Assembly: GCF_901709675.1 (NCBI RefSeq)
Contig: NC_051096.1
Location: forward strand, 3,375,001-3,439,000
Source: Syngnathus acus
Taxonomy: Eukaryota > Chordata > Actinopteri > Syngnathiformes > Syngnathidae
Direction: 5' to 3'
DNA: 64,000 nt
Shown: one piece after another, positions 63,290 to 64,000 of the stretch
Layout of the letters: every line of letters begins with the position of its first letter
Numbering within the stretch: position 1 is the stretch's first letter
Made by a program: the position numbers and the translations under genes
Notes under the pieces: model-generated
Told to the model about the DNA's origin: nothing
Database searches by the model: none
What the model saw: the letters and a program-made list of their open reading frames with translations, nothing else

Positions 63290-64000
63290 CTGGAATGAAA
63301 ACCGAGAGCAAAATGGTGGACATCCAATTGTCAGTCATGCCACAGGGACTTCTCAAAAGTACTTGGAAATGAATTCAAATGTTTTGGAGGTCACGTGTCA
63401 TCATTCAATTTCACTTGGTCTGAAAAGATTTAATTTACAATCGATAATTTAAAACAACAAAATAAAATAAGGGGTGTTTGGGTGACGGGAACGGATTAAC
63501 GGCATTTCAATTCATTTCAATGGAGTCAATGTCTTTGTAGACGAGTACACTGAGTCAGTCTGCCAATGTCCAAGGTGACATCATTTCCAAAATTAGCTCT
63601 GACATGCTCCATTTATGGAACTATAATGAGCTTTTAAGTCATTCGGAACGTGCCACAGCCCTTCTACCGTTTACAACGGCCGTTTATTTAATATGTCTCG
63701 TTTTTATTTAAAGTGTCATACAGTTTACAAGTATGAGTGAATATGGAAATATGAGATGTTAGTTTCCAGGAGTGGCTCTAATTTTAGTGTGCATTTTTTA
63801 AAATCTATAAAGACGTGTTCATGAAAGAGTTGCTGTTCACCAAAACCGTTGTCACTCTTTCCTTAACCATCGTCAACTACAATCATTCTCTTAGTCTCCA
63901 CTTTTTTTCCAACATCGCTATAAATAGCGGCGGTCACGCTCCGTCTTTAACGCTCGACGCTCTTATTGTGATGATATAAGAGCTGAAAATGTTCTCAGGG
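63290..64000. other. right edge, intronic or intergenic; TATA-like palindrome
   Basis: No exon with matching phase was found here. CGCTATAAATAGCG near 63916-63929 contains TATAAATAG on the + strand and, being nearly palindromic, a TATA-like box on the - strand too. It may be a promoter for a + strand transcript starting near 63955, or chance. Confidence 0.25.

Overview
The window is vertebrate nuclear DNA, almost certainly from a ray-finned (teleost) fish. Genes are split into short exons with GT/AG borders. The proteins match vertebrate ARID1A, a FIBCD1-like fibrinogen-domain protein and collagen VIII alpha-2. The spacers carry fish-type MITEs, a LINE tail, (CA)n/(GA)n/(TA)n microsatellites and several uninterrupted poly-C runs. 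Nothing prokaryotic or viral was seen.

Layout. 1-17150: the 3' four fifths of arid1a on the + strand, as 18 phase-compatible coding exons (760-15946, 1861 residues, first exon(s) lying left of the window) plus a 1.2 kb 3' UTR. One 6.5 kb intron (1630-8143) holds most of the poly-C runs. 17440-22900: a repeat-rich spacer with a nested transposon cluster, including a hAT-type MITE with a perfect 8-bp target duplication, a long fold-back palindrome, the 3' end of a LINE on the - strand, and two small phase-matched exon candidates of an unrecognised gene. 23040-25133: a complete eight-exon gene on the + strand for a 413-residue type II membrane protein with a fibrinogen-related domain, most like FIBCD1. 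Its stalk is encoded by a 30-bp minisatellite. 25134-30050: spacer with microsatellites, another MITE, a fold-back and two weak exon candidates. 30060-44620: col8a2 on the - strand, with a large terminal exon (collagen plus C1q domains), a signal-peptide exon and an inferred distant 5' UTR exon across a 9.5 kb intron. 44650-61700: a gene desert with no convincing exon, apart from one short terminal-exon candidate at 61327-61414. 61717-63289: the last two coding exons of an unrecognised - strand gene whose start lies right of the window.

The genes do not form a pathway. ARID1A is the DNA-binding subunit of the canonical BAF chromatin remodeller. The fibrinogen-domain protein is a predicted cell-surface pattern-recognition receptor. 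COL8A2 is a short-chain network collagen of Descemet's membrane and vessel walls. ARID1A and COL8A2 both lie on the short arm of human chromosome 1, so part of the neighbourhood may be ancestral synteny. The fibrinogen-domain gene and col8a2 converge tail to tail. I found no clearly new molecular system. The most useful leads are the unrecognised exons at both ends of the spacers, the coding minisatellite and the datable nested insertions.
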